Assembly (NCBI RefSeq): GCF_028751545.1
Contig: NZ_CP071867.1
Span: forward strand, 1,337,306 to 1,401,305
Source of the DNA: Gilliamella sp. B3022
GTDB taxonomy: Bacteria; Pseudomonadota; Gammaproteobacteria; Enterobacterales; Orbaceae
Length of the DNA: 64,000 nt
Reading direction: 5' to 3'
The translations under genes and the position numbers were made by a program. Within the stretch, counting starts at the first letter, position 1. The number at the start of each line of letters is the position of its first letter. Of this stretch, positions 39,060-48,745 are shown piece by piece. A model generated the notes under the pieces. The model saw only the letters and a program-made list of their open reading frames with translations. It ran no database searches and had not been told where the DNA came from.

Positions 39060-39548
39060 TGAGATATATTTTAGTAGTTATATGTTTTTACTTACTGGGT
39101 GCGGTTCGTTAAATTTTCGAACTGCACCTTTAACAATGAAAAACTGTCATTATTCAAGTATGATTAATACAGAATTTGTATTAAATCCTTTACCATCAAA
39201 CATATCAAATTATCAGCATATTTATATTGCCCAAAGTCGACAAAGTAAACACTTACCAGCAAGTTATGCTGGCATGAAAGGTAAATTCACGGGAAATATT
39301 GAGATTCGTGATTATCCAAAACAAACATTTTGGCGAGCACAGTCCTTACTAGATAGAGTGATATTATATGATGATGGCTATGAAGATCTTTATATGAGTC
39401 CCACGCAAAAAGAAGCACGTGATCGCAAAGCGAAATTTGTAGTAAGGCAAGCGATTTTGAGATTATTTATATTGCTATTGATTCTTTAGTTAAAGACAGG
39501 GATAATCTTACATTAATTGAATCTAACGATGTATCAATATGTAAATAG
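39060..39548 (+). pseudogene. Frameshifted lipoprotein gene
   Basis: ATG 39060 begins a signal peptide MRYILVVICF and then runs off frame. One extra T in the T5 run at about 39084-39088 would join it to LLTGCGSLNFRTAP, a proper lipobox LTGC. The middle frame (from 39082) continues to about 39441 with protein-like sequence (YIAQSRQSKHLPASYAGMKG). A second single-base loss near 39442-39443 would connect it to ASDFEIIYIAIDSLVKDRDN and a TAG at 39546-39548. Both breaks are one-base deletions. The intact protein would have about 160 residues. The family is not recognised. Sequencing error at the homopolymer is possible for the first break. Confidence 0.6.
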
Positions 39549-39931
39549 ATGAAATATTTTATAAAAAAAACACTAATAGCAATATAGATTGAATTGATAA
39601 TTATAGTATCAAGCATATTAACAAAATTTATTTCACTTTCTTATTTAATTTTTGATAATTTAGCCCTAGAATTTCAATTATACAGTAAAGATTATTAATA
39701 CTGCCTTTACGATGCTAGATTTCAATTTTTTCATCGTTTATTACAATTTGATATTGAATCAACGTAATATATGAAATTTTACAAAGGCAATTATTCATGC
39801 ATGTTCTTTGATTCCCTATATGTTGAAGTCATAAAATCATTAAGGGTTGAAAATACATGTTGTTAATATGGCATAGAGATAACACACTGTTGCAATAGTG
39901 TATTATCTGCTAATTTTTTTAAGGAAATAAC
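39549..39931. other. Non-coding interval upstream of galU
   Basis: About 380 bp with no supported ORF. Near its 3' end an imperfect inverted repeat (39878-39907) and then a run of T (39914-39920) precede the galU ribosome-binding site AAGGAA. The rest is featureless AT-rich DNA. Confidence 0.45.
39878..39920 (+). promoter_or_regulatory. Hairpin and T run just upstream of galU
   Basis: GATAACACACT (39878-39888) pairs with AGTGTATTATC (39897-39907) at 10 of 11 positions around an 8-base loop. TGCTAA then seven T follow at 39914-39920, and the galU start is at 39932. It could be a leader hairpin or the end of an upstream transcript. The T run starts 6 bases after the stem, so a terminator would be weak. 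Confidence 0.3.
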
Positions 39932-40846
39932 ATGTCATTAAGTTTTGAATCAACTTTGAATGGAAACGTCAAGAAAGCCGTTATCCCCGTTGCCGGTCTT
40001 GGTACGCGAATGTTACCTGCTACTAAAGCCATTCCTAAGGAAATGTTACCAGTGGTTGATAAACCACTTATTCAGTATGTAGTAAAAGAGTGTATTGCAG
40101 CAGGCATTACTGAGATCATTTTTGTTACCCACTCATCAAAAAATTCCATTGAAAACCACTTTGATACCAGTTTTGAATTAGAAGCAATGTTAGAAGCGCG
40201 CGTTAAACGTCAGCTGTTACAAGAAGTACAAAGTATTTTACCTAAACATGTTACAATAACCAGCGTCCGTCAAGGTTTAGCCAAAGGGCTTGGTCATGCC
40301 GTATTATGTGCTTATCCTTTGGTTGGCGATGAACCTTTTGCGGTCGTGCTACCAGATGTAATTATTGATGAGTATGAAAGCGATCTAACAAAAGATAATT
40401 TAGCAGCAATGATTAATAACTATCATGAGACTAAGCATAGCCAAATTATGGTAGAGCCGGTACCGAAAGAATTAGTTTCTTCTTATGGTATTGTCGATTG
40501 TCATGGTCAAGAATTGTCTGCTGGGGATGTAAGACAAATGTATAGTGTCGTTGAAAAACCATCAGTGGAAGAAGCACCATCCAATCAATCAGTAGTTGGA
40601 CGCTATGTTTTATCAGAAAAAATATGGCCTTTACTTGCGAAAACACCATTAGGTACGGGTGGTGAAATTCAGCTCACTGATGCGATTGCAATGTTACTTG
40701 AAGAAGATCCTGTAGATGCATATTGTATTAAAGGTCGAAGTCATGACTGTGGTAATAAATTGGGTTATGTACAAACCTTTGTACAATACGCAATGCGTCA
40801 TAAAAGCTTAGGTAATGATGTTACTGCATGGTTAAAGACAATTTAA
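39932..40846 (+). CDS. galU: UTP-glucose-1-phosphate uridylyltransferase GalU
   Basis: GalU makes UDP-glucose from UTP and glucose 1-phosphate, for lipopolysaccharide, trehalose and galactose metabolism. The 304 residues match E. coli GalU (302). The nucleotide-binding start is [29 protein letters not shown] (split here as [17 protein letters not shown]), and the sugar-phosphate region includes [10 protein letters not shown] and [17 protein letters not shown] lies upstream of the ATG. A bidirectional terminator separates it from the convergent symporter. Confidence 0.96.
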   Translation: MSLSFESTLNGNVKKAVIPVAGLGTRMLPATKAIPKEMLPVVDKPLIQYVVKECIAAGITEIIFVTHSSKNSIENHFDTSFELEAMLEARVKRQLLQEVQSILPKHVTITSVRQGLAKGLGHAVLCAYPLVGDEPFAVVLPDVIIDEYESDLTKDNLAAMINNYHETKHSQIMVEPVPKELVSSYGIVDCHGQELSAGDVRQMYSVVEKPSVEEAPSNQSVVGRYVLSEKIWPLLAKTPLGTGGEIQLTDAIAMLLEEDPVDAYCIKGRSHDCGNKLGYVQTFVQYAMRHKSLGNDVTAWLKTI

Positions 40847-40866
40847 ACATTAATTTTTGATCACAA

Positions 40867-40895
40867 AAAAGGACGCTTTAAGCGTCCTTTTCATT
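40867..40895. terminator. Bidirectional terminator between galU and the symporter
   Basis: AAAAGGACGC (40867-40876) pairs with GCGTCCTTTT (40882-40891) around TTTAA. Flanking A and T runs on both sides allow termination of both convergent genes. Confidence 0.88.
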
Positions 40896-40915
40896 CTGTA
40901 TATTCTTTACTTGTA

Positions 40916-42337
40916 TTAAACATCCGACTGTTCATTTTCAAGAGTAATATTTGGATTATAGAACGTATTCATATCCATAAGTCCCACTTCGCGATCGGTA
41001 GCGACAGCGGCAGTCATTGACCCAGATACGTTGACTAGGGTTCGTGCCATATCAATGATTGGATCGACAGCCAAAACCATACCAATTAATGGGAAGTATT
41101 CAGCCATGCCCATACCAGATAAAACTACTGTTGCAGCAACTGTTGCTGTACCAGGTATCCCAGCAATGCCAATAGATCCAATCACAACTACAATTACTAG
41201 CATAATATAAAATTGAAAATTAGTATCTATACCTACCATATGCGCAACCATAACGGCAAGCAACGCTGGAAAGAAACCAGCACAGCCATTCATACCCATA
41301 GTGCTACCAAGTGATGAGACTAAATTTGCTGTACCGGTATTTACTCCCATACGTACTGTTAAAGTTGAGATAGTCATAGGTAATGTACCGACTGACGAGC
41401 GGCTGGTAAAGGCTAATAACCACGTTCCCATCGCTTTTTTAATATACATAAATGGTGATATGCCGTGAATCATAACAATTAAAACATGTACAATTAACAT
41501 GATTAAAGTGGCCGTGTAGATAGCAGCAACAAAACCTGATACTTCAACAATTGCAGGTATACCATTGGAAATAATAGTTCTGGCAAGAAGAGCGATCACT
41601 GCATATGGCATATATTTAATGATAGTCATCGCAATTGACATCACAATTTTATAAAGTGCTTCAATAAAAGTTTTAAAAAGGATAATAGGTTGAGGACTTT
41701 TCTTTTCCATTCGATTGGCAGCAAGTCCCATAAGAGCAGAAAAGATAACTAATCCAACAATATTTTCTTTAACCATTGATGCAATGATATTACTTGGAAT
41801 AAGGTTTACAAATGTATCAATAATATTAGTGTACTGTTTAGCTTGAGCTTGGTGAATAGTTGTAGAGCTGATCTTTCCTAATTCAAACAAATTAGCCAAA
41901 ACAATACCGACTATACAAGCAATCGCAGTGGTAAATAGTAACCAGAATATCCCTCTAAATGCGATTTGTGGGAGATTTTTTTTACCCGAAAAATCGATAA
42001 TAACTTTTACAATTGAGACAAATATCAAGGGAATGACTAACATACGAATAAAGGCAATAAAAGCACGCCCAAAAAGACCATACCATGTGGCCGTCTCTTG
42101 CATCCAAAGAGTTGATCTATCTGGGAATCCTGCTGCACTTTGTATACCTAAACCTAGCACGGCACCCAGTATTAATCCAACTAACATTCGAATAGAAAAA
42201 TTAACTTTTTTGTCCTGTAGTGGTTTCATCACCCCTAGAAAACAAACTAGTAGTAGTCCAATACCAATTAAAGTTTGATAGTGTGTAATTGATAGGAACT
42301 TTTCAAAAAAAGTTCCTTGAAAAATGGGATCTGACAT
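40916..42337 (-). CDS. tcyP: Dicarboxylate/amino acid:cation symporter, TcyP/YdjN-like (L-cystine)
   Basis: A 473-residue inner-membrane symporter of the DAACS family with about nine hydrophobic segments and the conserved re-entrant regions AFTSRSSVGTLPMT and GMNGCAGFFPALLAVM. The layout, including an N-terminal extension before the first helix and DPIIDMARTLVNVSGS near the end, fits E. coli YdjN/TcyP, an L-cystine importer, better than GltP or DctA. Substrate is inferred from this resemblance. The neighbouring flavoprotein (42441), transcribed the same way, resembles CoA-disulfide reductases, which would suit a thiol/disulfide theme. A terminator lies downstream. Confidence 0.75.
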   Translation of the reverse strand: MSDPIFQGTFFEKFLSITHYQTLIGIGLLLVCFLGVMKPLQDKKVNFSIRMLVGLILGAVLGLGIQSAAGFPDRSTLWMQETATWYGLFGRAFIAFIRMLVIPLIFVSIVKVIIDFSGKKNLPQIAFRGIFWLLFTTAIACIVGIVLANLFELGKISSTTIHQAQAKQYTNIIDTFVNLIPSNIIASMVKENIVGLVIFSALMGLAANRMEKKSPQPIILFKTFIEALYKIVMSIAMTIIKYMPYAVIALLARTIISNGIPAIVEVSGFVAAIYTATLIMLIVHVLIVMIHGISPFMYIKKAMGTWLLAFTSRSSVGTLPMTISTLTVRMGVNTGTANLVSSLGSTMGMNGCAGFFPALLAVMVAHMVGIDTNFQFYIMLVIVVVIGSIGIAGIPGTATVAATVVLSGMGMAEYFPLIGMVLAVDPIIDMARTLVNVSGSMTAAVATDREVGLMDMNTFYNPNITLENEQSDV

Positions 42338-42440
42338 AATTGCCTCTTTATTGTGATAATTTAATCATCGAATAAAATCATATTAATAATCTTAGTTAAT
42401 TTTGATGAACTGATTTTTGTATCAAGTAAGATAATTTGTA

Positions 42441-43772
42441 TTATTTAGCTATTGAACCTGCAATATTTAAAATGTCCCAGGGTCTTGAAAATGGAGGCGC
42501 ATACAGAAAGTCCATCATTGCTAATTCATCAATTTTCATCTCTGCCCATATGGCAGTAGCTAACGTATTCACTCGTAAAACAGCACCACTACCACCCACG
42601 ATTTGACCGCCTAAAATGATACGGCTATCAGCGTGATAAATGATTTTGGCCGTTATCTCAGTTTGTCCGGCAACATAATTACTGTGATTTTTATCCCTAA
42701 CTACAACGGTTTTATATGCAATACCCGCTTTTTGGACTTCTTTTTCAGTTAAGCCAGTTCGTCCAGCTTCAATATCAAACGCCTTAAATGCTGATGTACC
42801 GATGGTTCCAGGAAATTCACTCTGTCCTCCTCCTAAATTCTCGCCCACTACTTTCCCCAGTTTATTTGCACCTGTAGCAAGAGGAATGTAAACTAAAGCT
42901 TTGCTGACTTTATGATGTAATGCTGCACAGTCACCCGCTGCATAAATATCAGAAAGGTTGGTTTGTCCATAGCTATCAGTAATGATAGCGCCATTTGCTA
43001 ACGTATTAAGACCAATATTTTGATAAATTTCACTGTTTGGTTTCACACCAGTTGCAATAATAACAATATCAGCAAGATACGTATTTTTATTGGTAATTAC
43101 GTGTGTGACGTGCTCTTCTCCAATAAAGCCCTGTACTTGTTCTTGTAGATGCAAATCACAATGTTGTTTGATGTTCTTTGCAATAATGTCGGTAATTTGT
43201 TCATCGAATGCATCGATCAGGACTCTATCATCTAACTGAATTAGTTTAACTTGCTTATTCAAAGCTACACATGATTCGGCAATTTCAAGCCCTATAAAGC
43301 CTGCACCTACTACAATAACATGTTTTACTTTAGGATCGGATAATGTTTGTTTAATTGCTAAACCATCATCAAGATCTCGTAAAGTAAAAATATTTTTCAA
43401 TTGATGATTTGTAAAATTTGGAATAATAGGACTTGCACCAACAGCAATTAATAATTTGTCATAATTATCATCAAAGCACTCATTTGTATTGATATTTTTA
43501 ATTGTTAATTTTTTTTGTATGTTATCAATAGCGACGACTTGGTGAAATGTTTTTATTTCAATGCCATCTTGTTGGAATTGTTGTGGTGTACGGGATATCA
43601 TTTCATTAGCATCAGTGAAATGCTCACCAATAAAATAGGGTAAACCACAAGCCCCAAACGATACGATGTCAGTTTTTTCATAAATACGAATGGTAGCATT
43701 GGGGTTCATTCTTTTGGCTTTAGCTGCAGCACTCGCTCCAGCAGCTTGAGCGCCAATGATGATTATTTTCAT
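42441..43772 (-). CDS. FAD-dependent NADH oxidase / CoA-disulfide reductase-like protein
   Basis: This 443-residue flavoprotein belongs to the single-cysteine pyridine nucleotide-disulfide oxidoreductases. It has an FAD-binding GAQAAGASAAAKAKR at the start, the redox cysteine in SFGACGLPYFIGE (Cys42), an NAD(P)H-binding VVGAGFIGLEIAES near residue 156 and a second FAD motif IYAAGDCA near residue 278. Family members are NADH oxidases, NADH peroxidases and CoA-disulfide reductases; sequence alone does not separate them. The single cysteine with YAPPFSRPWDILN-type C-terminus favours the CoA-disulfide reductase/NADH oxidase branch. It lies upstream of the cystine-type symporter on the same strand (103-base gap). 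Confidence 0.82.
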   Translation of the reverse strand: MKIIIIGAQAAGASAAAKAKRMNPNATIRIYEKTDIVSFGACGLPYFIGEHFTDANEMISRTPQQFQQDGIEIKTFHQVVAIDNIQKKLTIKNINTNECFDDNYDKLLIAVGASPIIPNFTNHQLKNIFTLRDLDDGLAIKQTLSDPKVKHVIVVGAGFIGLEIAESCVALNKQVKLIQLDDRVLIDAFDEQITDIIAKNIKQHCDLHLQEQVQGFIGEEHVTHVITNKNTYLADIVIIATGVKPNSEIYQNIGLNTLANGAIITDSYGQTNLSDIYAAGDCAALHHKVSKALVYIPLATGANKLGKVVGENLGGGQSEFPGTIGTSAFKAFDIEAGRTGLTEKEVQKAGIAYKTVVVRDKNHSNYVAGQTEITAKIIYHADSRIILGGQIVGGSGAVLRVNTLATAIWAEMKIDELAMMDFLYAPPFSRPWDILNIAGSIAK

Positions 43773-43945
43773 CTAATTTTCTCCTTAGGGCTCAGATTCT
43801 CAATATTGACAATCCTATCATAGGTTATAAAATGTATACGCTGTAGATAGTGACTCAATATTAATCAGTTGCACAATTGAAAACAAAGTATTAAAGGTTT
43901 AAAGCAATAATTAATTTCTTTTTAGCCCCATTTTTTATTTTTGTC

Positions 43946-43983
43946 AAAAAGTTTTAGATTAACTATACGTTTAAGTATAGTTT
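43946..43983 (+). repeat. Dispersed intergenic repeat, copy C
   Basis: This 38-base unit runs from AAAAAGTTTTAGATTAAC to TATACGTTTAAGTATAGTTT and matches copy B (37429-37466) at 30 of 38 positions. Its right half forms AACTATAC/GTATAGTT around GTTTAA (43961-43982). It overlaps the last codons of hemH (stop at 43971-43973), so it could double as a hemH transcript-end hairpin. Confidence 0.5.
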
Positions 43984-44930
43984 ATAAGATCTTTAATTAA
44001 TTTAATTTGTAAATTAGAATCATTTAATGCTGGAATATAATGAAATTTTTCACCACCAGCATGTAAAAATAGTTCTCGATTTTCTTCATTAATTTCGTAA
44101 ATAGTTTCAATACAATCTACAGAAAATCCAGGACAAATAACATGTACATATTTAACGCCGTTATGCGCTAGTTTTTCCAGCGAATCGCTGGTATTTGGTG
44201 TAACCCATTTTCCTTTGCCAAATTTAGATTGATAAGCCATTTCAATGGGAAGATTAATGCCATGAGCTTTACATTTTTCAATTAACAATAATGTGGTTAT
44301 TTGGCAACGCTCTATGTAATCATCTTTGCGTTTGTGGATATAACGTTCGGGAATTCCATGATAAGACAGTACTAATACATCAGGCTTCCCTTGCTCTTCA
44401 AACGCTTGTTTAATCTGTAAATATAGAGCATTAATATAACTGGGATGATCAGCATAATCACGGATGTAATGAATATTATTGGGTATTGATTGAGAGGATT
44501 CAATTGTTTTTATTTTATCCAGTACAGATAATGTTGTCGTAGTCGAATATTGAGGAAATAATGGTAATACTGTTATTTTGTTACATGATTGTAATTTATT
44601 TAATGCAAATTGAAGATTCGGCTCGCCATAGGTCATGGCTAATTGGCAATGAATATTAGATAAAGCCTGTTGTAACTTCTCGCACAGTTGTTGACTGTAA
44701 TGCATCAATGGTGATAAATCATTTATCCAAATTTTTTTATAATGATTAATAATATAAGGCACCCGTTTAGGTAATACTCGATATTTTAAAATTGGATACC
44801 AAAAGAAAGCAGGCAAATCCACTACGTGCCTATCAAGTAAAAATTCAATTAAGTATTGTTTTATTGCATCAGGCGTGGCTGTGTTAGGTGTCCCAATATT
44901 AACCAGTAATAACCCTTGTGTTTTATTCAT
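43971..44930 (-). CDS. hemH: Ferrochelatase HemH
   Basis: HemH inserts ferrous iron into protoporphyrin IX, the last step of haem synthesis. The product from ATG 44930 has 319 residues (E. coli 320) and begins MNKTQGLLLVNIGTP. That start has AAGG 7 bases upstream; the TTG at 44951 would add seven residues inside waaA. The active-site histidine is in VLSYHGIPERYI (about residue 193), and the conserved GFSVDCIETIYEI carries the catalytic glutamate. It starts 9 bases downstream of the waaA stop, so the two are likely co-transcribed. Confidence 0.95.
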   Translation of the reverse strand: MNKTQGLLLVNIGTPNTATPDAIKQYLIEFLLDRHVVDLPAFFWYPILKYRVLPKRVPYIINHYKKIWINDLSPLMHYSQQLCEKLQQALSNIHCQLAMTYGEPNLQFALNKLQSCNKITVLPLFPQYSTTTTLSVLDKIKTIESSQSIPNNIHYIRDYADHPSYINALYLQIKQAFEEQGKPDVLVLSYHGIPERYIHKRKDDYIERCQITTLLLIEKCKAHGINLPIEMAYQSKFGKGKWVTPNTSDSLEKLAHNGVKYVHVICPGFSVDCIETIYEINEENRELFLHAGGEKFHYIPALNDSNLQIKLIKDLINYT

Positions 44931-44938
44931 AAGTAACC

Positions 44939-46210
44939 TTATTTTGAACAAAGATAACCGTTTATAATACTAACAAGCCTATCTAGTGCACCTTGATTTT
45001 TCTTTAATACTTGATAGGCATTTTCACCAATTTGTTGGCTTTCTGTTTTATTATTCAATAGATTGTTTACAACTAAGTATAAAGATTCAGCTGTGCTGTC
45101 ACAAATAATCATTCCTTTTGCAGCAATTAATTGCTCGCAAATAAGTTTAAAATTGAAAAAATATTTACCACTAATAACTGGAATATGATGCAAGGCTGGT
45201 TCTAAAGGGTTATGTCCTCCATGATCGACCAAGCTACCGCCAACAAAAGCAATATCTGCCATGCTATAAAGTTCTAATAGTTCACCCATGGTGTCACCCA
45301 AAACCACTTGAGTTTGAACTGTTGGTATTTGGTTTAAACTACGAGTTATATAGTTAAATTGACTATTTTTAATTAGTTTTTCAATTATTTTAAAACGTTC
45401 AGGATGGCGGGGTACTAAGATTAATAATAAATCTGGATTATACAGCAATAATTGTTTAAATGCCTTTAGGATGATCTCATCTTCGCCATCATGAGTACTA
45501 GCTGCAATAAAAACGGGACGATTTAATTGCCATTTTTGTTTTAATTCAGCAATTTTTTGTTGTTGCTCAGTCGTTAAATTAATGTCAAACTTGATACTGC
45601 CAGTTACGGTTAGATGATCACTGGGTAGGCCTAGTGATAGAAAGCGTTCACCATCTTGCTTATTTTGTACCGCAACCATGCTAATTTTAGCTAATAAATG
45701 TTTAATGCTTGTGCCTAGTTTACTGTAACGGTTAGCTGAGCGTTCGGATAAGCGAGCATTAGCAATAATTAAAGGGATAGCGTACTTATGGCATTGGCTA
45801 ATAAAATTAGGCCAAATTTCGGTTTCCATAATAATAACTAACTTAGGTTGGATTCTTTGCAAAAAACGCCTAATAGCGCACGGCAAATCATATGGTAAAT
45901 ACACATGGCTTACACTGTCTTTTAGTAATGATTTAACTCGCTCAGATCCCGTTGGTGTCATTGTTGTGACGGTAATGGGTAAATCAGGATATTGTTGTTG
46001 TAAAGCTTTAATAAGCGGAACGGCTGCAATGGTTTCACCGACAGATACTGCATGAACTAAAATGCCATTTTCCTTCACTTTATTTTTGCAAAAACCATAC
46101 CTCTCAAGCAAACGTTTACGATATGCTGGTGTTTTGTAACTACGCCAAAGTAATCTTATCCATACCAATGGCTGAATAAGATAGAGTAAAATGGTATAAA
46201 TCCGTTGCAT
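44939..46210 (-). CDS. waaA: 3-deoxy-D-manno-octulosonic acid transferase WaaA
   Basis: WaaA (KdtA) adds Kdo to lipid A precursor on the cytoplasmic side of the inner membrane. The 423-residue product starts with an N-terminal membrane anchor (IYTILLYLIQPLVWIRLLW) and has two GT-B domains; VSVGETIAAVPLI carries the base glutamate, TTMTPTGSERV follows, and FVGGSLVDHGGHNPLEPA is the nucleotide-sugar region. ATG 46210 is preferred over ATG 46216 because AAGGA is 9 bases upstream and it matches the E. coli start; 46216 overlaps the orn stop. It lies between orn and hemH. Confidence 0.95.
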   Translation of the reverse strand: MQRIYTILLYLIQPLVWIRLLWRSYKTPAYRKRLLERYGFCKNKVKENGILVHAVSVGETIAAVPLIKALQQQYPDLPITVTTMTPTGSERVKSLLKDSVSHVYLPYDLPCAIRRFLQRIQPKLVIIMETEIWPNFISQCHKYAIPLIIANARLSERSANRYSKLGTSIKHLLAKISMVAVQNKQDGERFLSLGLPSDHLTVTGSIKFDINLTTEQQQKIAELKQKWQLNRPVFIAASTHDGEDEIILKAFKQLLLYNPDLLLILVPRHPERFKIIEKLIKNSQFNYITRSLNQIPTVQTQVVLGDTMGELLELYSMADIAFVGGSLVDHGGHNPLEPALHHIPVISGKYFFNFKLICEQLIAAKGMIICDSTAESLYLVVNNLLNNKTESQQIGENAYQVLKKNQGALDRLVSIINGYLCSK

Positions 46211-46215
46211 ATCCA

Positions 46216-46779
46216 TCAGTCCTTAAGGTTAAAAAAATGTTGGCGATAATAAATAAGCTCTGCAATAGAATCACGAATATCATCAAGTGCTTGATGAGTA
46301 CTTCGTTTTGTGAATCCTTTTAAAATTTCAGGTTTCCATCGTTTCGCTAATTCTTTTATGGTACTAACATCTAAATAGCGATAATGAAAATAACTCTCTA
46401 AATTAGGCATATAATTAAATAGAAAACGGCGGTCTTGCCCAATAGTGTTTCCGCAAATTGGTGAGCTATTTATAGGTACCCACTGTTTTAAAAATTGGAT
46501 GGTTAGTTGTTCGGCTTGTTGTTCATTAACGTTACTTTGGCGTACTCGTTCAATTAAACCTGACTTGCCGTGGGTATTTTTGTTCCAATCATCCATTAAG
46601 GCTAATCGTTCGTCGGATTGATGAACGGCAATAACGGGACCTTCAGCTAAAATGTTTAAATTAGAATCAGTTACGATAGTTGCAATTTCAATAATACGAT
46701 CGGTTTCTGGGTTTAGACCAGTCATTTCAAGATCGATCCAAATGAGATTGCTACTGTTAATTTGTAATTGTGTGGTCAT
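46216..46779 (-). CDS. orn: Oligoribonuclease Orn
   Basis: Orn degrades very short RNAs (dinucleotides, including pGpG) in the 3'-5' direction. The 187 residues carry the DEDDh exonuclease residues: [21 protein letters not shown] supplies Asp and Glu, [11 protein letters not shown] another Asp, and [10 protein letters not shown] the histidine and last Asp. E. coli Orn has 181 residues; the extra ones are N-terminal. No ribosome-binding site is obvious at the ATG. The orn-waaA-hemH order differs from E. coli. rsgA is divergent, as it is next to orn in E. coli. Confidence 0.95.
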   Translation of the reverse strand: MTTQLQINSSNLIWIDLEMTGLNPETDRIIEIATIVTDSNLNILAEGPVIAVHQSDERLALMDDWNKNTHGKSGLIERVRQSNVNEQQAEQLTIQFLKQWVPINSSPICGNTIGQDRRFLFNYMPNLESYFHYRYLDVSTIKELAKRWKPEILKGFTKRSTHQALDDIRDSIAELIYYRQHFFNLKD

Positions 46780-46852
46780 AATTTGTTATAGAAATTTTCT
46801 TTTTGATGCCGAGTAGTGTAGCATAACTGTCAAACTGTTTTAGCAAAAATTA

Positions 46853-47887
46853 GTGACTGTGGCAAAAAATCAACTATCCAAAAATCAAAAAAGACGTGTT
46901 GAGGCTAAACACCGACAACGATTAGAAACCAAACAAGATGAAAGTCTGTTAAATTTTTCATCACCACGTGATGGTGTGGTGATAAGTCGTTTTGGGAAGA
47001 CAGCTGATGTTGAAGATAACTCACGACACATTTATCGCTGTAGTATTCGGCGTACTTTACCATCATTAGTGACAGGTGATAAAGTCGTGTGGCGTGAAAG
47101 TTTGGAGCCTAATACCAATGGTATTATTGAGGCGGTTCATGTAAGGCATTCTGAGTTAGTTCGCCCTGATTTTTATGATGGAGTTAAACCTGTTGCTGCT
47201 AACGTCGATCAAATAATAATTATTTCAGCTGTTTTACCTGAATTATCACTTAATATTATTGATCGTTATTTGGTGGCTTGCGAAGCAACCGATATTGAGC
47301 CAATCATTGTTTTAAATAAAACCGATTTACTGAGTGATCAACAACGAGCAAAAGTTGAAGAACAATTAACTATTTACAAAAATATTGGTTATCAAGTTTT
47401 ATATGTTTCTTGTCACAATCACCATGGTATTGCTGCGTTACAAGCTCTTTTACAGAATAAAATATCCATTTTAGTTGGGCAATCAGGTGTGGGAAAATCA
47501 AGTATTATTAATTTATTATTACCGCATCAATCACAATCAGCTATTACTGGAGATATTTCCGAATTATCCGGATTGGGGCAGCACACTACTACTTCAACTC
47601 GACTTTATCATCTACCAAACGGAGGTGATATTATTGATTCGCCAGGTATTCGTGAGTTTGGTTTATGGCATCTGGAGCCAGAACAGGTAATTAGTGGCTT
47701 TAGAGAGTTCGATGACTATTTAGGGGGATGTCAGTTTCGAGATTGTAATCATCTCGATACACCAGGTTGCTTATTACAACAAGCTGTGAAAGATAGCAAA
47801 ATTGCACCATCAAGGTTAGATAATTATCATCGAATTTTACAAACCATGAAAGAAGTAAAAGCTAGAACAAATAAAAGTTATAAATAA
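46853..47887 (+). CDS. rsgA: Ribosome small subunit-dependent GTPase RsgA
   Basis: RsgA is a circularly permuted GTPase that checks late 30S maturation. The 344 residues have an N-terminal OB domain, then the permuted G motifs in the order G4 (LNKTDLL), G1 ([10 protein letters not shown]), G3 (DSPGIREFG), and the C-terminal zinc motif [17 protein letters not shown]. coli RsgA has 350 residues. The start is GTG 46853 or GTG 46859; the second gives [14 protein letters not shown], close to the E. coli MSKNKLSKGQQRRV, and may be the true one. Neither has a good ribosome-binding site. Divergent from orn. Confidence 0.95.
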   Translation: MTVAKNQLSKNQKRRVEAKHRQRLETKQDESLLNFSSPRDGVVISRFGKTADVEDNSRHIYRCSIRRTLPSLVTGDKVVWRESLEPNTNGIIEAVHVRHSELVRPDFYDGVKPVAANVDQIIIISAVLPELSLNIIDRYLVACEATDIEPIIVLNKTDLLSDQQRAKVEEQLTIYKNIGYQVLYVSCHNHHGIAALQALLQNKISILVGQSGVGKSSIINLLLPHQSQSAITGDISELSGLGQHTTTSTRLYHLPNGGDIIDSPGIREFGLWHLEPEQVISGFREFDDYLGGCQFRDCNHLDTPGCLLQQAVKDSKIAPSRLDNYHRILQTMKEVKARTNKSYK

Positions 47888-48011
47888 AAGTTTTTAAATT
47901 TTAATATTGTTAATTTTAATTATTTAATTGATGCGATTTCGTTATTACAATAGATAAGGGTAGCTTAAATTGGATCAATAGCAATTTAAGCAACCCGTTA
48001 GTATTAAACTA

Positions 48012-48554
48012 TCAGTTTTTTATTGCAAAACCAATAGCTACATATGCAAAACCTTGGAATATAAGGTCTATACCTAAAAACATTCCTAATACCCAAAGAC
48101 TATCATATGGCCAGCCAGTAATAATCATCAAACCTAAAATTAGGGTAATAATACCAGAAGTGAGTACCCATCCCCAACGTGGTAAATTTCGATTACTAAA
48201 AGAAGCAAAAATTTGCGTAAAGCCACTCATAATCAGCAAGATGGAGATCACTAAAGTTAAAGCTGATGAAACCGCAATCGGTCGAAAAAAAGATATTAAG
48301 CCAACAATAATGTATAAAATACCTATTATTGTCCATAATGCCGTTTGACCAAAACCTTTGAGGTTAAATGAATTTATTGTTTGTGCAATTCCTGCTATTA
48401 AAATTAATGCACCAATAAAATAGACAGAAAAAACAGTTGCAATTAATTGATAACCTAAGGCTAAACACCCTAATACAATTAAAATAATGCCTACTACAAT
48501 TAACCAATTGGATTTTTGTTTTATATATTGAACGTTATTTTCATCACATATCAT
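48012..48554 (-). CDS. HdeD family membrane protein (DUF308)
   Basis: The 180-residue protein has six hydrophobic segments in three helix pairs, each ending in a conserved glycine-rich turn (LIAGIAQTINSF, LLIMSGFTQIFASF, GIDLIFQGFAYV), the DUF308 repeat. E. coli HdeD is an inner-membrane protein connected with acid resistance at high cell density. Here no hdeA, hdeB or gad genes are nearby, so an acid-resistance role is not implied by context. Monocistronic, transcribed leftward after dauA with a 190-bp gap. Confidence 0.85.
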   Translation of the reverse strand: MICDENNVQYIKQKSNWLIVVGIILIVLGCLALGYQLIATVFSVYFIGALILIAGIAQTINSFNLKGFGQTALWTIIGILYIIVGLISFFRPIAVSSALTLVISILLIMSGFTQIFASFSNRNLPRWGWVLTSGIITLILGLMIITGWPYDSLWVLGMFLGIDLIFQGFAYVAIGFAIKN

Positions 48555-48672
48555 ATTATTTTCCTACTTTTATATTTAAGTTTACATTTAAATAAAACAT
48601 CTTTCTGATCGTAGAATTGCTAATCATAGTTAGCAATAGAAAAGAAAGATCGCGGAGGTAATGATTACTGCT

Positions 48673-48704
48673 GATCTGTAGTATTTTTAGATGTACCACA
48701 GATC
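48673..48704. other. Hairpin between dauA and the hdeD-like gene
   Basis: GATCTGTAGTA (48673-48683) pairs with TACCACAGATC (48694-48704) at 10 of 11 positions around a 10-base loop. It lies 42 bases downstream of dauA on its strand. No T run follows on the minus strand, so it may protect the dauA 3' end rather than terminate. Confidence 0.35.
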
Positions 48705-48745
48705 TTACTACTTACTTATTAAATAACATAAAAACTACGATGAAA

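Noticed and set aside
5117-39130. Shared word TTCGAACTGCACCT at about 5128 and 39117
   Set aside because: A single 14-base match is expected several times by chance in 64 kb, and the flanks do not agree.
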